Below, one piece after another: positions 19,141-31,447 of a stretch of 64,000 nucleotides of DNA. The notes below the pieces were generated by a model. The model worked only from the letters and a program-made list of their open reading frames with translations. It was not told the origin of the DNA and searched no databases. Origin of the DNA: Ralstonia pickettii (GTDB lineage Bacteria; Pseudomonadota; Gammaproteobacteria; Burkholderiales; Burkholderiaceae); assembly GCF_030582395.1 (NCBI RefSeq), contig NZ_CP104381.1, forward strand, positions 2,294,001 through 2,358,000, given 5' to 3'. A program made the position numbers and the translations under genes. Numbering within the stretch: the first letter of the stretch is position 1; every line of letters begins with the position of its first letter.

Positions 19141-20037
19141 GTGCTGGGACAAGCTTCCGATCTTGATCTGCGACTGATCCGCGTATTCCTCGCCGTGGTC
19201 GACGCGGGCGGCATCACCCCTGCCCAGGCAACGCTTAACGTGGGGCAATCCACCATCAGCACGCAGCTGTCCACGCTGGAGACGCGACTCGGCTATCGGC
19301 TATGCGAGCGCGGCCGCAGCGGCTTCCGGCTCACCGCGCGCGGCGAACGCTTCGTCGATTCCGCACGCAAGCTGCTGGGCGCACTCGACGTCTTCAGCGC
19401 GGAGGCCCGCAAGGTGGGTCGCACGCTGGTCGGCACGTTGAATCTCGGCTTGATCGGCCATGCGCCCGTCAACGCGAATGCGCGTATCAGCCAGGCCATC
19501 GAGCGCTTTCGGGAGCGCGATGAATCCGTGCATTTCACGGTCTCGGTGCGCCCGCCCGGGGAGCTGGAAGGACTGCTGCTCGACAGCAAGATCCACATGG
19601 CGATCGGCTATTTCTGGCACCGTGTGCCGGCGCTGGACTACACCACGATCTTCCACGAGACACAGCTTGCGTATGCGGGGCGCGGCCATCCGCTGTTCAG
19701 CAAGGCCGGGGACGTGACGCCCGCGCAGGCATTGGCGCACGCGTGGGCGTGGCGCAGCTATCCCCTGCCCGATGCGGCGGGGTCGCCAGCCGAGCGGCCG
19801 GTGACTGCAGTGGCCGACAACATGGAAGCGGTGGCCATGCTGGTGCTTTCAGGCCGGCACCTGGGTTACCTGCCGGAGCACTTTGCGGCGCCGTATGTGG
19901 CACAGGGCCTGTTGACGCCGTTGGCACCCGCTGCCATGCGCTACGAGGTGCCGTTCGACATGGTGGTGCGCCGCGACGCCCGGCGCAATGATCTGCTGGC
20001 CGCCTTCATCGCCGACATGAAAGCGGCCCACGCCTAG
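19141..20037 (+). CDS. LysR-type transcriptional regulator of the ureohydrolase module
   Basis: Transcription factor of 298 residues. It begins at GTG 19141 and enters the winged-helix domain at once: LRLIRVFLAVVDAGGITPAQATLNVGQSTISTQ, with the recognition helix around residues 38-52. The C-terminal two thirds form the periplasmic-binding-like effector domain. It is divergent from the ureohydrolase gene and the palindrome overlaps its promoter, so it probably controls that operon and itself. The effector is likely the guanidino compound, by inference from position. Confidence 0.88.
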   Translation: MLGQASDLDLRLIRVFLAVVDAGGITPAQATLNVGQSTISTQLSTLETRLGYRLCERGRSGFRLTARGERFVDSARKLLGALDVFSAEARKVGRTLVGTLNLGLIGHAPVNANARISQAIERFRERDESVHFTVSVRPPGELEGLLLDSKIHMAIGYFWHRVPALDYTTIFHETQLAYAGRGHPLFSKAGDVTPAQALAHAWAWRSYPLPDAAGSPAERPVTAVADNMEAVAMLVLSGRHLGYLPEHFAAPYVAQGLLTPLAPAAMRYEVPFDMVVRRDARRNDLLAAFIADMKAAHA

Positions 20038-20052
20038 GAAAACGGCAAGCCG

Positions 20053-20478
20053 TCAGTTCGATGCCCGTTGCACCAACTCCATGAACGCCTTGGCCGGCAG
20101 CGGCCCATGACACGACTGGGTGCCGTTGGGCGCGCGCAGCAGCAGCCAGACGCTCTCGCTGGCCGGTGGCTGAATCACGAACGGTTGGTGCGCCGCAGCC
20201 TCAGGCAGACGCGGATCGACCGGCGCCTGGATCGGCACGACCTGCCCGGCGTGCCCCTTCACCAAGGCGCTGCACTCGGCGCCTGGCAGCTCGGTCGCGT
20301 GCAGGAAATCCTTGTTGACCAAGGCCTCGGCAAGCACCGTGTCAGGCGCGGTAAGGAAGGAGTCGACGTCAAAACGGGACGCACCCGTGGAGGCGCATCC
20401 CGCAAACACGGCTGCCGCTGACGCTGCAGCGGCTACGGCGGCGGCTCGGTGCAGCGACGTGGTGAACGGCAAAGGCAT
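20053..20478 (-). CDS. Hypothetical lipoprotein
   Basis: A small protein of 141 residues with a lipoprotein signal peptide: an Ala-rich segment ending in the lipobox FAGC near residue 28. The mature part is hydrophilic, holds two further Cys (one in GAECSAL, one in TQSCHGP) that might form a disulfide, and has no motif I recognise. It lies 46 bases after lolA on the same strand. The conjunction with lolA, which carries lipoproteins to the outer membrane, may be chance. Confidence 0.75.
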   Translation of the reverse strand: MPLPFTTSLHRAAAVAAAASAAAVFAGCASTGASRFDVDSFLTAPDTVLAEALVNKDFLHATELPGAECSALVKGHAGQVVPIQAPVDPRLPEAAAHQPFVIQPPASESVWLLLRAPNGTQSCHGPLPAKAFMELVQRASN

Positions 20479-20524
20479 GGTCGGTCTCCTGGTCTAGGAC
20501 AGCAACGGCGCCGGCCTGCACGCG

Positions 20525-21172
20525 TCATTGCTTGATGACGTCAGCCCCCTTGGGCGGGGTAAAGCGGAACACGTTGGCCGGCAGTTGCGGATTCTTCTGG
20601 ATGTTCGAGAACGTCAGCAAGGTCGTGTTTCCGAAGGCATCGCGCAGCTCCATCCCCTGCAGCTCGCCGCTGCGGAAACCGATGGCGATGCGTTCGAACT
20701 GGGTGTCCTTGGCCTTGGGGGTAAGTTCAGCCCAGTCGATGCCGTCTTTGGTACCGCCTTCCTTGAGCGTGAAGTTCTTGGCCAGATCGTTGCTGCCGAA
20801 CAGGATGGCGGCCGGGCTGGAGCCCAGCGAGGCATCAAGCTTGCGCTCCGTGATCTGGTTCAGGTCCTTGTCGAAGATGTAGAGCGTCTGGCCGTCGGCC
20901 GAGAGTTGCTGCTCGTACGGCTTCACATAGCGCCAGACGAAGCGGCCCGGGCGCGAGAAAACGAAATCGCCGCTGGACGTGCCGGCCACGCGCAGCGGGC
21001 TGCCGTTGGTGCCGCCCTTCACCTGCCGCTGCACGAACTCACCGCGCGCGGTGCTGACGTTGCTCACGAAGGCGTTGAGCTGTTCGACTGCCCCCGCGTA
21101 GGCGCCGGCAGACCATGCCGCCAGCGAGACCAGCCCGGCGGCCATCAGGTGACGTGCTTTCAACACAAACAT
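20525..21172 (-). CDS. lolA: Outer-membrane lipoprotein carrier protein
   Basis: Periplasmic chaperone of 215 residues that takes lipoproteins released by LolCDE and delivers them to LolB. ATG 21172 starts a signal peptide ending in AYAGA. The mature chain shows the LolA half-barrel pattern, with ARGEFVQRQ near the start, [21 protein letters not shown] in the middle and the [16 protein letters not shown] ending. It follows ftsK on the same strand with a 98-base gap, the conserved order in this group of bacteria. Confidence 0.95.
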   Translation of the reverse strand: MFVLKARHLMAAGLVSLAAWSAGAYAGAVEQLNAFVSNVSTARGEFVQRQVKGGTNGSPLRVAGTSSGDFVFSRPGRFVWRYVKPYEQQLSADGQTLYIFDKDLNQITERKLDASLGSSPAAILFGSNDLAKNFTLKEGGTKDGIDWAELTPKAKDTQFERIAIGFRSGELQGMELRDAFGNTTLLTFSNIQKNPQLPANVFRFTPPKGADVIKQ

Positions 21173-21270
21173 AGGAATTCCGGTTTCAGTTGATCTTGTT
21201 ATTAGTGGCCGGCCGCGCCGGAACATTCCGCCCGCGCGGTAACGCGATGTAACTGCAAATGCGGGCAGCG

Positions 21271-23616
21271 TCATTCCTCTTCGACGACGTTGCCGTTGCG
21301 GTTGGGCGCCAGGATTTCGCGGTTGCCGTTGCCGGACATGGCAGACACAAGGCCCGCCTTTTCCATGTCCTCAAGCAGGCGTGCGGCGCGGTTATAGCCG
21401 ATGCGCAGGTGGCGCTGCACCAGCGAGATCGACGCGCGACGGTTCTTGAGCACCACGTCGACCGCCTGGTCGTACAGCGGATCAGCCTCACCGCCGCCCG
21501 CACCGACAAGGCCAGCACCGCCACCAAAGCCATCGACGCCGCCCTCGCCATCAGCCAAGCCGCCTTCGAGAATCCCTTCGATGTAGTTCGGCTCACCCTG
21601 CGCCTTGAGGTTATCGACGATGCGGTGGACTTCCTCGTCCGACACGAACGCGCCGTGCACCCGCACCGGCAAGCCGGTGCCGGGCGCGAGATACAGCATG
21701 TCGCCCATGCCGAGCAGTGCCTCGGCCCCCTGCTGGTCGAGAATGGTGCGCGAGTCGATCTTGCTGCTGACCTGGAACGCGATCCGCGTCGGCACGTTGG
21801 CCTTGATCAGGCCCGTAATCACGTCCACCGACGGACGCTGCGTCGCCAGCACCAGGTGGATGCCGGCGGCACGCGCCTTCTGCGCAATCCGTGCGATCAG
21901 TTCTTCGACCTTCTTGCCGACCACCATCATCAGATCGGCCAGCTCATCGATCACGATGACGATCATGGGCAGCTTGTCGAGCGGCTCCGGCGCGTCGGGC
22001 GTCAGGCTGAACGGGTTGGGAATCTTTTCTTCGCGCGCGGCGGCTTCTTCGATCTTCTTGTTGAAGCCGGCCAGGTTGCGCACGCCCATCTTGCTCATGA
22101 GCTTGTAGCGGCGCTCCATTTCGCCCACGGCCCAGTTGAGCGCGTGGCCGGCCTGGCGCATGTCGGTCACGACCGGGCACAGCAGGTGCGGAATGCCTTC
22201 GTAGATGCTCAACTCCAGCATCTTCGGGTCGATCAGGATCAGGCGCACCGCGTCGGCCTTCGCCTTGTACAGCAGCGACAGGATCATCGCGTTGATGCCG
22301 ACCGACTTACCGGAACCCGTGGTGCCGGCCACCATGCAGTGCGGCATCTTCGCCAGATCGGCTACGACCGGCTTGCCGGCAATGTCCTTGCCCAGCGCGA
22401 GCGTAAGCTGCGATGCGCTCTCGTTGTAGACCTGCGAACCAAGAATCTCCGACAGGCGCACCGCCTGGCGCTTCGGGTTCGGCAGCTCCAGGCCCATGTA
22501 GTTCTTGCCCGGAATCGTCTCGACTACGCGGATCGACACCAGCGACAGCGAACGCGCCAGGTCCTTCGCCAAGTTGACGATCTGGCTGCCCTTGACGCCC
22601 GTGGCAGGCTCGATTTCGTAGCGCGTGATGACCGGGCCCGGATAGGCCGCCACCACCTGCACTTCCACACCGAAATCCTTGAGCTTCTTCTCGATCAGGC
22701 GCGAGGTGAATTCCAGCGTTTCGGCGCTGACGGTCTCCACAACCGGCGGGATCGGATCGAGCAGCGCCAGCGGCGGCAGATCGGAATCGTGAATATCGAC
22801 AAATAGCGGCTGCTGCTTTTCGCGCTCCACGCGCTCGCTCTTGACCACGGCGGTCGGGCGCACGATCTGCACCGGCGGCGATTCTTCAATGCGCACGCGG
22901 CGCGTTTCGACCACTTCTTCGCGCTCGACCTTGGCCGCCTCGCCGATGGCCCGGTCCTGTTTGCACTCCCGGCGCGTCTTGAAGCCGACGAACAGCATCT
23001 CGACGCCCGCACCGATCTGCTCGGCGAGGTTCAGCCACGAAAAATGGAAGAACAGCGACAGCCCGACCAGGAATGCAAACAGCAGCGCCAGCGTGCCGCC
23101 CGTGAAGCCCAGCGAATGCTGCATCGCACCGCCGATCACATCGCCCAGCACGCCTCCCGGTGCACGCGGCAGCTTCATGTGCAGCGAGTACATGCGAATG
23201 GCTTCCAAGCCCATGCTGGAAGCCAGGATGAGCGCAAAGCCGATCCACGTGACACTGGCATCAACACGCGCCGTGGCGGTGCGCGGTAGACGCTCGTCCG
23301 ACATCAGCTCGCGCCAGCCGCGCCAGACCCTGCGCACGAGCAGCACAGCCCACCAGTAGGCGGACGCACCAAAGACAAACAGCAGCAGATCGGCCAGCCA
23401 CGCGCCCACGCGGCCGCCCAGGTTGCGGATCTCGTCGACCTGGCTGGCGTGGGTGAAACCGGGGTCGGCCCGGTTGTATGACAGGAGAATGATCAGGAAG
23501 GCGATGGTCACCGCCAGCATCAGGAACCAGCGGACCTCCCCCAGCAGCCGGCCAATGCGGGACGGCAGTGCGGACGGATCGGTGCGGGTTGTCGGAGTGG
23601 TGGAAGCTCGAGCCAT
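21271..23616 (-). CDS. ftsK: DNA translocase FtsK
   Basis: Septal DNA pump of 781 residues that clears chromosomes from the closing septum and activates XerCD at dif. ATG 23616 (MARASTTPT) precedes the membrane domain; the frame is open for 55 more codons without similarity, and no clear ribosome site decides the start. Four hydrophobic segments fill roughly residues 25-190. A short charged linker follows, much shorter than in E. coli. The RecA-like motor has Walker A GTTGSGKS and the Walker B region [13 protein letters not shown]. The C-terminal gamma domain, a winged helix that reads KOPS sites, ends with [15 protein letters not shown]. Confidence 0.97.
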   Translation of the reverse strand: MARASTTPTTRTDPSALPSRIGRLLGEVRWFLMLAVTIAFLIILLSYNRADPGFTHASQVDEIRNLGGRVGAWLADLLLFVFGASAYWWAVLLVRRVWRGWRELMSDERLPRTATARVDASVTWIGFALILASSMGLEAIRMYSLHMKLPRAPGGVLGDVIGGAMQHSLGFTGGTLALLFAFLVGLSLFFHFSWLNLAEQIGAGVEMLFVGFKTRRECKQDRAIGEAAKVEREEVVETRRVRIEESPPVQIVRPTAVVKSERVEREKQQPLFVDIHDSDLPPLALLDPIPPVVETVSAETLEFTSRLIEKKLKDFGVEVQVVAAYPGPVITRYEIEPATGVKGSQIVNLAKDLARSLSLVSIRVVETIPGKNYMGLELPNPKRQAVRLSEILGSQVYNESASQLTLALGKDIAGKPVVADLAKMPHCMVAGTTGSGKSVGINAMILSLLYKAKADAVRLILIDPKMLELSIYEGIPHLLCPVVTDMRQAGHALNWAVGEMERRYKLMSKMGVRNLAGFNKKIEEAAAREEKIPNPFSLTPDAPEPLDKLPMIVIVIDELADLMMVVGKKVEELIARIAQKARAAGIHLVLATQRPSVDVITGLIKANVPTRIAFQVSSKIDSRTILDQQGAEALLGMGDMLYLAPGTGLPVRVHGAFVSDEEVHRIVDNLKAQGEPNYIEGILEGGLADGEGGVDGFGGGAGLVGAGGGEADPLYDQAVDVVLKNRRASISLVQRHLRIGYNRAARLLEDMEKAGLVSAMSGNGNREILAPNRNGNVVEEE

Positions 23617-23700
23617 GCGGGAGACGCGGAGAGACGGATGTGCCGCTCGGGCGAGGCCGCGCGGCTTGGGACAGCACAAATACGATGCCAAGGATTGTAA

Positions 23701-24792
<1,092 letters not shown>

Positions 24793-24828
24793 GCTTCATC
24801 GCCCCGGGTCTCCCGGGCGCAGACAACG

Positions 24829-24856
24829 CGGCCGATGGGTAACCATCGGCCGTTTT
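24829..24856 (+). terminator. Intrinsic terminator of trxB
   Basis: A perfect ten-base-pair stem (CGGCCGATGG with CCATCGGCCG), a GTAA loop and four T, 37 bases after the trxB stop. Confidence 0.9.
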
Positions 24857-24922
24857 GCCATGTGCGGCGCCTTCGTATAATCGACAGACGCTCCACCTCG
24901 ATGTGCTCGCCTCCCCTTCATC

Positions 24923-25588
24923 ATGAAACGCGCCTCCTCCCCCGCCAACAAGCTCAGCCTGACCGACCTGGCCAGTCTGCGTGACCAGCTCAAGCACGAG
25001 ACGGAGGCACGCGAAGCCGAGCGGCAGCGCGCTGAAGCCGCTGCACGCAAGGCCGCCGAAGAGGCCAACGTGTTCCGAGCCAGCATCGGCGCGGTCAGCG
25101 CGCTGCGCCAGAACAAGCGCGTCGAACATCCGCGCAATCCGCCCGCGCCCGACCCAGTGCACTCGCGCGCCGAAGAGCAGACCGTGCTGCGCGATTCCCT
25201 GTCGGATGAATTCGACGTGGACAACTTGCTCGAAACCGACGACACGCTGTCCTACCGGCGCCCCGGCATTGGCGACGACGTGCTCAAAAAGCTGCGCCGC
25301 GGCGAGTGGGCCACGCAAGACCAGATCGACCTGCACGGCATGCGCCGCGAAGAAGCCCGCGAGGCGCTGGCCGCCTTCCTGCGCCGGGCGGTACAGCGCG
25401 GCATCCGCTGCGTGCGCGTGATCCACGGCAAGGGCCTCGGCTCGCCCGACAAAACGCCGGTGCTCAAGGGCAAGGTTCGCTCGTGGCTGGTGCAGAAGGA
25501 AGAGGTGATCGCCTTCGTCGAGCCGCGCAACACGGCGGGCGGCGCGGGCGCCGTGCTCGTGCTGCTGCGCCAGCCGTACGGCTCCTGA
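24923..25588 (+). CDS. Smr/MutS2-domain protein
   Basis: A cytoplasmic protein of 221 residues with a C-terminal Smr domain, a small nicking-nuclease-like fold first seen at the end of MutS2. The domain starts around residue 130 with the DLHGMRREEAR block and continues with the VRVIHGKGLGS block; both are the family's conserved motifs. The N-terminal 120 residues are charged and contain a probable coiled coil (residues 20-55). Stand-alone Smr proteins of this size (YdaL/SmrA/SmrB group) act on DNA or on mRNA of collided ribosomes; which one applies here is not clear. Confidence 0.87.
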   Translation: MKRASSPANKLSLTDLASLRDQLKHETEAREAERQRAEAAARKAAEEANVFRASIGAVSALRQNKRVEHPRNPPAPDPVHSRAEEQTVLRDSLSDEFDVDNLLETDDTLSYRRPGIGDDVLKKLRRGEWATQDQIDLHGMRREEAREALAAFLRRAVQRGIRCVRVIHGKGLGSPDKTPVLKGKVRSWLVQKEEVIAFVEPRNTAGGAGAVLVLLRQPYGS

Positions 25589-25610
25589 TGCGCAGTCGGA
25601 CAGCACACAC

Positions 25611-26234
25611 ATGCACGTAACACGCCTGCAGTTGGTGATGCACTGGGTGGAGATCCTCGCGGTCTTCTCGTTTGCCGTCTCGGGGCTGGCCGAGGCCAAG
25701 CGGCGGCGCCTCGATGCCGTGGGCGCGTTCATCGTCGCGTTCCTGACCGCGTTCGGCGGCGGCACGCTGCGCGATCTGTTGCTGGATCGGCGGCCCTTCT
25801 ACTGGATCGAGCACGAGCAATACCTGCTTGCGCTGTTCGTGATGAGCCTGTTTGCCAACTGGGTGATCCGGCTGGTGAGCCAGCTGGTTTCCGACCGCGT
25901 GCTGATCGTGGCCGACGCCATCGGCTTGGGGCTCTTTGGCGTGCTCGGCACGCAACTGGCGCTGGATGCGGGCGTGCCGATCTTCGTGTCGGTAATGATG
26001 GGCGTGATCACGGCGGCCTTTGGCGGCCTGCTACGCGATGTGGTCTGCAACGAAGTGCCCATGCTGCTGCGGGACAATCACCCGTACGCAACGTGCGCAT
26101 TTCTCGGGTGCTTCCTTTACGTCGGGCTGACGCACACGGACCTGCTGCCGAGCGTGTCCGTGGTGATCGCCACGCTGGCGATCGTGATCGGGCGGCTGGT
26201 GACGCTGCGCTGGAACATCACCCTGCCGCGTTGA
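25611..26234 (+). CDS. TRIC-family (UPF0126/YicG-like) membrane protein
   Basis: An integral membrane protein of 207 residues with about seven hydrophobic helices arranged as two similar halves. The conserved GAFIVAFLTAFGGGTLRDLLLD and its counterpart GVITAAFGGLLRDVVCNEVP mark the UPF0126 family, which is homologous to trimeric intracellular cation channels. Bacterial members conduct small cations, though some are reported as glycine transporters. It starts 22 bases after the Smr gene and is probably co-transcribed with it. Confidence 0.88.
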   Translation: MHVTRLQLVMHWVEILAVFSFAVSGLAEAKRRRLDAVGAFIVAFLTAFGGGTLRDLLLDRRPFYWIEHEQYLLALFVMSLFANWVIRLVSQLVSDRVLIVADAIGLGLFGVLGTQLALDAGVPIFVSVMMGVITAAFGGLLRDVVCNEVPMLLRDNHPYATCAFLGCFLYVGLTHTDLLPSVSVVIATLAIVIGRLVTLRWNITLPR

Positions 26235-26277
26235 CCCACGCTGACCGGCTCGAGCGCGCCGGCCAAACATTGCGGCT

Positions 26278-27257
<980 letters not shown>

Positions 27258-27266
27258 GACCGCGGC

Positions 27267-28904
27267 TTACTCTTTGAAGCGCGACGTGATCGGATACCGC
27301 CAGTCGCGGCCGAACGCGCGCTGCGTCACGCGAATGCCCACCGGCGCCTGACGCCGCTTGTATTCGTTGATCTTGATGAGGCGCACGATCTTCTGTACGT
27401 CGGCCTCGGCAAACCCATCCGCGATGATGTCGGCCACCGGCTGGTTCTGCTCCATGTAGCGCTGCACGATGGCGTCGAGCGCATCGTATTCGGGCAGGCT
27501 GTCCTGGTCGGTCTGGTTCTCGCGCAGCTCGGCCGATGGCGCGCGGGTCAGGATGCGCTCGGGAATCACTTCCGACAACGTATTGCGATAGCGGCACAGC
27601 CGATACACCAGCGTCTTGAAGATGTCCTTGATGACGGCAAAACCGCCGGCCATGTCGCCGTATAGCGTGCAGTAACCGACGGCCATTTCGCTCTTGTTGC
27701 CAGTGGTGAGGACGATGCGGCCGCTCTTGTTGGACAACGCCATCAGCAGCGTGCCGCGAATGCGCGCCTGGATATTTTCTTCCGTCGCATCTTCGGGCAA
27801 CCCGCGGAACTCCTCCGCCAGTGCGCCCTTGAATGCGTCGAACATCGGGCTGATGGCGATTTCGTCGTACTGCACGCCAAGGCGGGCCGCCATGTCGCGC
27901 GCGTCCACCCACGAGATATCTGCCGTGTAGCGCGAGGGCATCATCACCGCGCGTACACGGTCGGCGCCCAGCGCATCGACGGCAATCGCAAGCACCAACG
28001 CCGAATCGACGCCGCCCGACAAGCCGATGATCGCGCCCGGGAAGCCGTTCTTGCCGAGGTAGTCGCGCACGCCCAGCTTGAGCGCCTCATACACCTGGGC
28101 TTCGAGCGAGGCCTCCGGCACGATCGTACCCGGCAGGGCGCGTCCGCCATCGAACTGAACGTAGCCGACGCCCTCCACAAACTGCCCCATCCGCACGACA
28201 ACGTTGCCTTCGGCATCAAGCACGAACGAGCCCCCGTCGAACACGAGTTCATCCTGCCCGCCGACGAGGTTTGCATACACATGCGGCAAGCCCGATTCCT
28301 TCACACGGGCACCGATGATCCGCTCGCGCAGGTCTTCCTTGTCGAGATGGTACGGCGAGGCGTTGGGGATCAACACAACCTGTGCGCCGGCGGCCTTGGC
28401 ATAGGCCGTGGCCGTGGCGTACCAGGCGTCTTCGCAGATGATGACGCCGAAGCGCGTGCCGTCCACTTCGAACACAAAGGGCTCGGTGCCGGGCTGGAAG
28501 TAGCGCTTCTCGTCGAAGACCTCGTTGTTGGGCAGTTCCAGCTTGTTGTACCGGCCGACCACACGGCCATCCACGGCCACCGTGGCGCTGTTCGTGGGCT
28601 TGGGCAGCACGCCGGGCGCCGGGGCTTCCAGCGAGAGTTGCGGGTGCCCGATCAGCACGTGCAAACCCGGGAAGGCCGCCAGCTCGGCGATGAGCGCGTC
28701 GAGCGCACGCGCGCTCGCATCGATAAAGGCCGGGCGCAGCAGCAGGTCTTCGGGCGGATAACCGGTGAGGGACAGTTCCGGCGTGAGCAGGATGCGCGCA
28801 CCAGCCTGGTGCGCTTCGCGCGCGGCGGCGACGATGCGGGAAGCATTGCCGGCGAAATCGCCGACGGTGCAGTTGATCTGGGCGAGAGCGACAGAGACGG
28901 TCAT
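27267..28904 (-). CDS. nadE: Glutamine-dependent NAD+ synthase
   Basis: Two-domain enzyme of 545 residues that makes NAD from deamido-NAD, using ammonia from glutamine. The N-terminal nitrilase-like glutaminase has the triad Glu (TPELSLTGYPPEDLL), Lys and Cys (VIICEDAWY). The C-terminal synthetase has the PP-loop IGLSGGVDSALVLAIA and ends in RRQAPVGIRVTQRAFGRDWRYPI. ATG 28904 (MTVSVALAQINCTVGD) is the family's usual start. It heads the operon with the methyltransferase and glnB and is divergent from the GNAT-like gene. Confidence 0.96.
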   Translation of the reverse strand: MTVSVALAQINCTVGDFAGNASRIVAAAREAHQAGARILLTPELSLTGYPPEDLLLRPAFIDASARALDALIAELAAFPGLHVLIGHPQLSLEAPAPGVLPKPTNSATVAVDGRVVGRYNKLELPNNEVFDEKRYFQPGTEPFVFEVDGTRFGVIICEDAWYATATAYAKAAGAQVVLIPNASPYHLDKEDLRERIIGARVKESGLPHVYANLVGGQDELVFDGGSFVLDAEGNVVVRMGQFVEGVGYVQFDGGRALPGTIVPEASLEAQVYEALKLGVRDYLGKNGFPGAIIGLSGGVDSALVLAIAVDALGADRVRAVMMPSRYTADISWVDARDMAARLGVQYDEIAISPMFDAFKGALAEEFRGLPEDATEENIQARIRGTLLMALSNKSGRIVLTTGNKSEMAVGYCTLYGDMAGGFAVIKDIFKTLVYRLCRYRNTLSEVIPERILTRAPSAELRENQTDQDSLPEYDALDAIVQRYMEQNQPVADIIADGFAEADVQKIVRLIKINEYKRRQAPVGIRVTQRAFGRDWRYPITSRFKE

Positions 28905-28959
28905 GGGGGCAATGTGGATTGCAAGCGCGGCATCCGAAGCTCGAATTAGAATCGGCGGC

Positions 28960-30192
28960 ATGACCTCTCGCCCCCTTGCTCCCGAGCCTCAAGCGCGCGC
29001 TGGTTCGCGACACGAATTGGCCGATTATCGCACGCGACTTGTGACCGATCTGCGTGACATCGGCCGCGATGCCTGGGACGCCCTGCTCGCCCTGCAGCCC
29101 GAGGCAACGCCTTTTCTGCGCTTCGATTTCCTGCACGCCCTGCATGCGAGCGGCAGCGCGTCGCCCGACACCGGCTGGTCGCCGCAATACCTGACACTGT
29201 GGCAAGACGGCCCCGACGGTGAAATGCTCGCCGCCGCTGTGCCGCTGTACGTGAAAGGTCACTCCTATGGCGAGTACGTCTTCGACTGGGCCTGGGCCAA
29301 TGCGTACGCGCAGCACGGGCTCGAGTACTACCCGAAATGGCTGTCGGCCATCCCTTTTACGCCGGTGCAGGGCGCGCGACTGCTGGCGCGGGATGCGGCT
29401 GCCCGCGCAGCGCTGGTCGAAACGTTGCTGACAGTGGCGCGACAGAGCACGTTGTCATCGCTGCATGTGCTGTTTCCCACTGCCGGTGAAGCCGAGCAAC
29501 TGCGCAGCGCCGGCATGCTGCTGCGGCAAGGCGTGCAGTTCCACTGGTGCAATCCGGGCTTCGCCAGCTTCGACGACTTCCTCGCCGCGCTGGAACAGAA
29601 GAAGCGCAAGAATATCCGCGCGGAGCGGCGCCGCGTGCATGAGGCCGGCATCACCTTCCGTCACGTCCCCGGCGCAGCCGCCACGGACGCCGACTGGCGC
29701 TTCTTCCATCGGTGCTATCGCACCACTTACCGCGAGCATCACTCGTCGCCGTATCTGAACCTGGAGTTCTTCCGCGAGATCGGCCGGACGATGCCGGAAA
29801 ACCTGCTTCTGGTGATCGCCTCGCGTGATGGCAACGACATCGCCAGCGCGCTGCTGGTGCTGGACATGCGGCCTGAGGCGTCCGTCATGTACGGCCGCTA
29901 CTGGGGTGCGGTGGAACATCACCCCTGCCTGCACTTTGAGACGGCGTATTACCAACCGCTGACGTACTGCATCGCGCACGGCATCCGCACGTTCGAAGGT
30001 GGTGCGCAAGGCGAACACAAGATGGCACGCGGCTTCGAGCCCGTGGCGACGCTGTCGGCACACTGGCTGGCGCACCCCGCATTTGCCGATGCGGTGGGCA
30101 GGTTCCTCGACCGCGAAACGGCCGGCATGGAAGCGTATCTGGACGAGTTGACGGACCGCTCACCGTTCAGGCAGCGGCAAGAATCGGATTAG
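28960..30192 (+). CDS. FemAB/GNAT-like peptidyl or N-acyltransferase family protein (DUF482)
   Basis: A protein of 410 residues belonging to the large DUF482 group, which carries the double GNAT fold of FemAB and aminoacyl-tRNA-dependent transferases. Typical blocks are EATPFLRFDFLHALHASG near the start, KKRKNIRAERRRVHEAG in the middle and EGGAQGEHKMARGFEP near the end. The reaction of this group is not established; N-acylation of a cell-envelope or amino-acid substrate is suspected. ATG 28960 lies 55 bases from the divergent nadE start. Confidence 0.8.
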   Translation: MTSRPLAPEPQARAGSRHELADYRTRLVTDLRDIGRDAWDALLALQPEATPFLRFDFLHALHASGSASPDTGWSPQYLTLWQDGPDGEMLAAAVPLYVKGHSYGEYVFDWAWANAYAQHGLEYYPKWLSAIPFTPVQGARLLARDAAARAALVETLLTVARQSTLSSLHVLFPTAGEAEQLRSAGMLLRQGVQFHWCNPGFASFDDFLAALEQKKRKNIRAERRRVHEAGITFRHVPGAAATDADWRFFHRCYRTTYREHHSSPYLNLEFFREIGRTMPENLLLVIASRDGNDIASALLVLDMRPEASVMYGRYWGAVEHHPCLHFETAYYQPLTYCIAHGIRTFEGGAQGEHKMARGFEPVATLSAHWLAHPAFADAVGRFLDRETAGMEAYLDELTDRSPFRQRQESD

Positions 30193-30259
30193 CAAGGGGA
30201 AATAGCGGAGGCGGCGGTGAAGGCAGCTTCCGCACGAACGGCGGACGCGGAGGTGAAGC

Positions 30260-30451
30260 TTAGTGCGCGGCGGGCTTCTGTTGGGCGATTACGCAGTGTG
30301 GTGCATTCGCATCGACAGCCACTGTGGCCGGTGCGACGGCACGCTCGCCAGCGTGCGCTGCGTCCGGCGGCCCCACCAGCAATGCCCACACGGTGAATGC
30401 AGCCATGGCTGCCGCGGAAAGCACGGGAACGACAACGGTCTTGTTCAACAT
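30260..30451 (-). CDS. Small hypothetical single-helix membrane or exported protein
   Basis: A small reading frame of 63 residues with a hydrophobic N-terminus (residues 5-27) and a possible signal-peptidase site AAHA-G. The rest is short, Ala/Val-rich and has one Cys. I do not recognise a family. ATG 30451 is preferred over an upstream TTG at 30475. It stands alone between the GNAT-like gene and ppa, and its gap to ppa (30452-30751) contains only the ppa terminator. Coding is plausible but not proven. Confidence 0.45.
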   Translation of the reverse strand: MLNKTVVVPVLSAAAMAAFTVWALLVGPPDAAHAGERAVAPATVAVDANAPHCVIAQQKPAAH

Positions 30452-30680
30452 CGCAGTACCAAGGGTTGGAGTCAAACTTGACGGGGAGTCTAGAGGGGTC
30501 GTTTCCGGTGGGCAAATGAGCGTTTCTTAAATCTCTGTGTAGCAGAACTACCGGGCGGTAAGTATGCGCAATTCAGCAAAATATTCGTGAAACGCATACA
30601 ACACCGCCGCTGGGCAAAGATGGCGATCTGACGCGAATTACCGAATGGCCGCACGCAAGGCGGACAGCGGCTCTGCAAAG

Positions 30681-30716
30681 AAAAAATCCCGGCGCTCCAT
30701 CCAAAGGCCGGGATTT
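30681..30716 (-). terminator. Intrinsic terminator of ppa
   Basis: On the minus strand the stem AAATCCCGGC/GCCGGGATTT with a thirteen-base loop is followed by TTTTTT. It lies 36 bases past the ppa stop. Confidence 0.88.
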
Positions 30717-30751
30717 GTCAGACACGCCGTACAGCGAAATCGTGAAAGTGC

Positions 30752-31279
30752 TTACTTCTTATAGTTGGCGACGCCGTCGACGATTTCCTTGTGGGCTTCT
30801 TCAATGCCGCCCCAGCCTTCGACCTTGACCCACTTGCCGGCTTCCAGCGCCTTGTAGTGCTCGAAGAAGTGCTTGATCTGGTCCAGCAGGTTCTGGCCGA
30901 TGTCCGACAGATCGGTCATGTGGGCGGTGGCCGGGCTGAGCTTGTTGACAGGCACGGCAACCAGCTTCGCGTCCACGCCCGATTCGTCCGTCATCTTCAG
31001 CATGCCCAGCGCACGGCAGCGCACCACGCACCCGTGGATGAGCGGGAACGGCGTGACGACCAGCACGTCGACCGGGTCACCGTCGCCCGACAGCGTCTGC
31101 GGGATGAAGCCGTAGTTGGCCGGGTAGCGCATGCCGGTGCCAACGAAGCGGTCCACGAACAGCAGGCCGGTTTCCTTGTCGGCTTCGTACTTGACCGGGT
31201 CGCTCTGCGCCGGGATCTCGATGATGACGTTGAAGTCGTTGGGGATGTCCTTGCCCGGCGAGACGTTGTTGAAGCTCAT
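30752..31279 (-). CDS. ppa: Inorganic pyrophosphatase
   Basis: Family I soluble pyrophosphatase of 175 residues that splits pyrophosphate from biosynthetic reactions. The metal-binding signature [11 protein letters not shown] is complete, and [16 protein letters not shown] near the start and [12 protein letters not shown] near the end are the usual substrate-binding blocks. ATG 31279 has a GGAG-type site upstream. It is a single-gene unit with its own terminator. Confidence 0.97.
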   Translation of the reverse strand: MSFNNVSPGKDIPNDFNVIIEIPAQSDPVKYEADKETGLLFVDRFVGTGMRYPANYGFIPQTLSGDGDPVDVLVVTPFPLIHGCVVRCRALGMLKMTDESGVDAKLVAVPVNKLSPATAHMTDLSDIGQNLLDQIKHFFEHYKALEAGKWVKVEGWGGIEEAHKEIVDGVANYKK

Positions 31280-31447
31280 GGAAATGCTCCGGAGTGCGCG
31301 AAGTGCGTAAAGACGCGACGCAAGTGGTTAGAAGGAAGCGTAGAAAACTGTCGGCGGGAATTATAGCCTTTCACATCCGGCCGCTCGCCCTGCCCGCGCC
31401 ACACCCGTGCGAAAATTGCACGTTGCCGATCTTTGCAGGATCCCCCC

